Shown here piece by piece: positions 63,866-64,000 of a DNA stretch of 64,000 nt. The notes below the pieces were generated by a model. The model ran no database searches. It had not been told where the DNA came from and worked only from the letters and a program-made list of their open reading frames with translations. A program made the translations under genes and the position numbers. This stretch comes from Hymenoscyphus infarciens (taxonomy: Eukaryota; Ascomycota; Leotiomycetes; Helotiales; Helotiaceae): the NCBI GenBank assembly GCA_001414345.1, contig LLCB01000036.1, positions 186,001 to 250,000 of the forward strand. The letters are read 5' to 3'. Numbering within the stretch: position 1 is the stretch's first letter; each line of letters begins with the position of its first letter.

Positions 63866-64000
63866 AAGATATTTAGATTAAAGAAAAAGTTAGCTACGTC
63901 GCTTTTTTAACTTAAATATAGCTAGTTTTAGAGCTAGAATAGAACTACTAGAGGCTCGTAGAATATACTATATATAGGTGTTAAGTCTTTATATCTCTAA
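63866..64000 (-). repeat. Right copy of the shared head sequence
   Basis: Reverse complement of 44402-44535 with few differences, ending exactly at the window edge. May continue beyond it. Confidence 0.8.

Larger units (their letters stand above)
44402..64000. mobile_element. 19.6-kb structure with inverted ends carrying minisatellite arrays
   Basis: The first roughly 150 bp (from TTAGAGATATAAAGACTTAA at 44402) are repeated nearly identically, inverted, at the right edge of the window. They run through TTAAGTTAAAAAAGCGACG and CTTTAATCTAAATATC into an array of 40-41 bp monomers on each side. The right end reaches base 64000, so its true limit may lie outside. The interior contains a minus-strand LINE and unrecognised relics, and I identify no transposase. 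It may be a giant DNA transposon with array-bearing inverted repeats, or two retroelements with monomeric 5' regions facing each other. The head is shared with retroposon family A. Confidence 0.5.

Noticed and set aside
1..64000. tRNA or rRNA genes, telomeric repeats
   Set aside because: No cloverleaf-like sequence, rRNA core motif or TTAGGG array was noticed on either strand by eye; a tRNAscan run would be decisive.

Overview
This window is nuclear DNA of a filamentous ascomycete (Pezizomycotina). The evidence is a secreted GH7 cellobiohydrolase with a fungal CBM1, two introns of about 50 nt, fungal Ty1/copia, Ty3/gypsy and LINE relics, and pervasive repeat-induced point mutation (RIP). Most of the window is very AT-rich, with abundant TpA and almost no CpA or TpG. 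CpG is largely kept, and relic frames are broken by TAA and TAG but rarely TGA. The genus cannot be fixed from the sequence.

Layout. 1-3146: RIP-degraded DNA with no recognisable gene. 3147-4349: a poly(A)-tailed retroposon (family A). 4350-11736: the only GC-balanced island. It holds two RIP-damaged fragments of an RBR (RING-between-RING) E3 / helicase-associated family (4874-5823 and 6192-8180, + strand) and one intact gene, a GH7 cellobiohydrolase on the minus strand (8425-10108). The island is bounded on the left by retroposon A1 and on the right by a hAT-type MITE (11745-12292) with a perfect 8-bp target duplication.

12784-41162 is a graveyard of transposons whose boundaries and target duplications can still be read. 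It contains copia-1 (12784-18901, minus), a second family A copy (19643-20670), a solo LTR (20824-21205), and a nest. In the nest, LTR element X (23659-41162) contains LTR element Y (24684-39830). Y contains copia-2 (25301-31893, plus) and a gypsy element (33859-39660, minus). Copia-2 in turn contains a scarcely mutated 398-bp MITE (26289-26686), giving four levels.

44402-64000 is a stretch of about 19.6 kb flanked by near-identical inverted ends. Each end has a head of about 110 bp followed by an array of 40-41 bp tandem monomers (about 1.1 kb on the left, 3.0 kb on the right). Inside lies a RIP-degraded Tad/I-like LINE on the minus strand (about 46.9-52.0 kb) plus unrecognised relics. The head is shared with retroposon family A. 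This arrangement is the strongest candidate here for something undescribed. It could be a giant terminal-inverted-repeat transposon, or two retroelements with monomeric promoters facing each other.

Functionally, only the cellobiohydrolase looks active: it would be secreted and cut crystalline cellulose processively. Everything else is inactivated or non-autonomous repeat DNA, apart from the 398-bp MITE, which appears to post-date most RIP.
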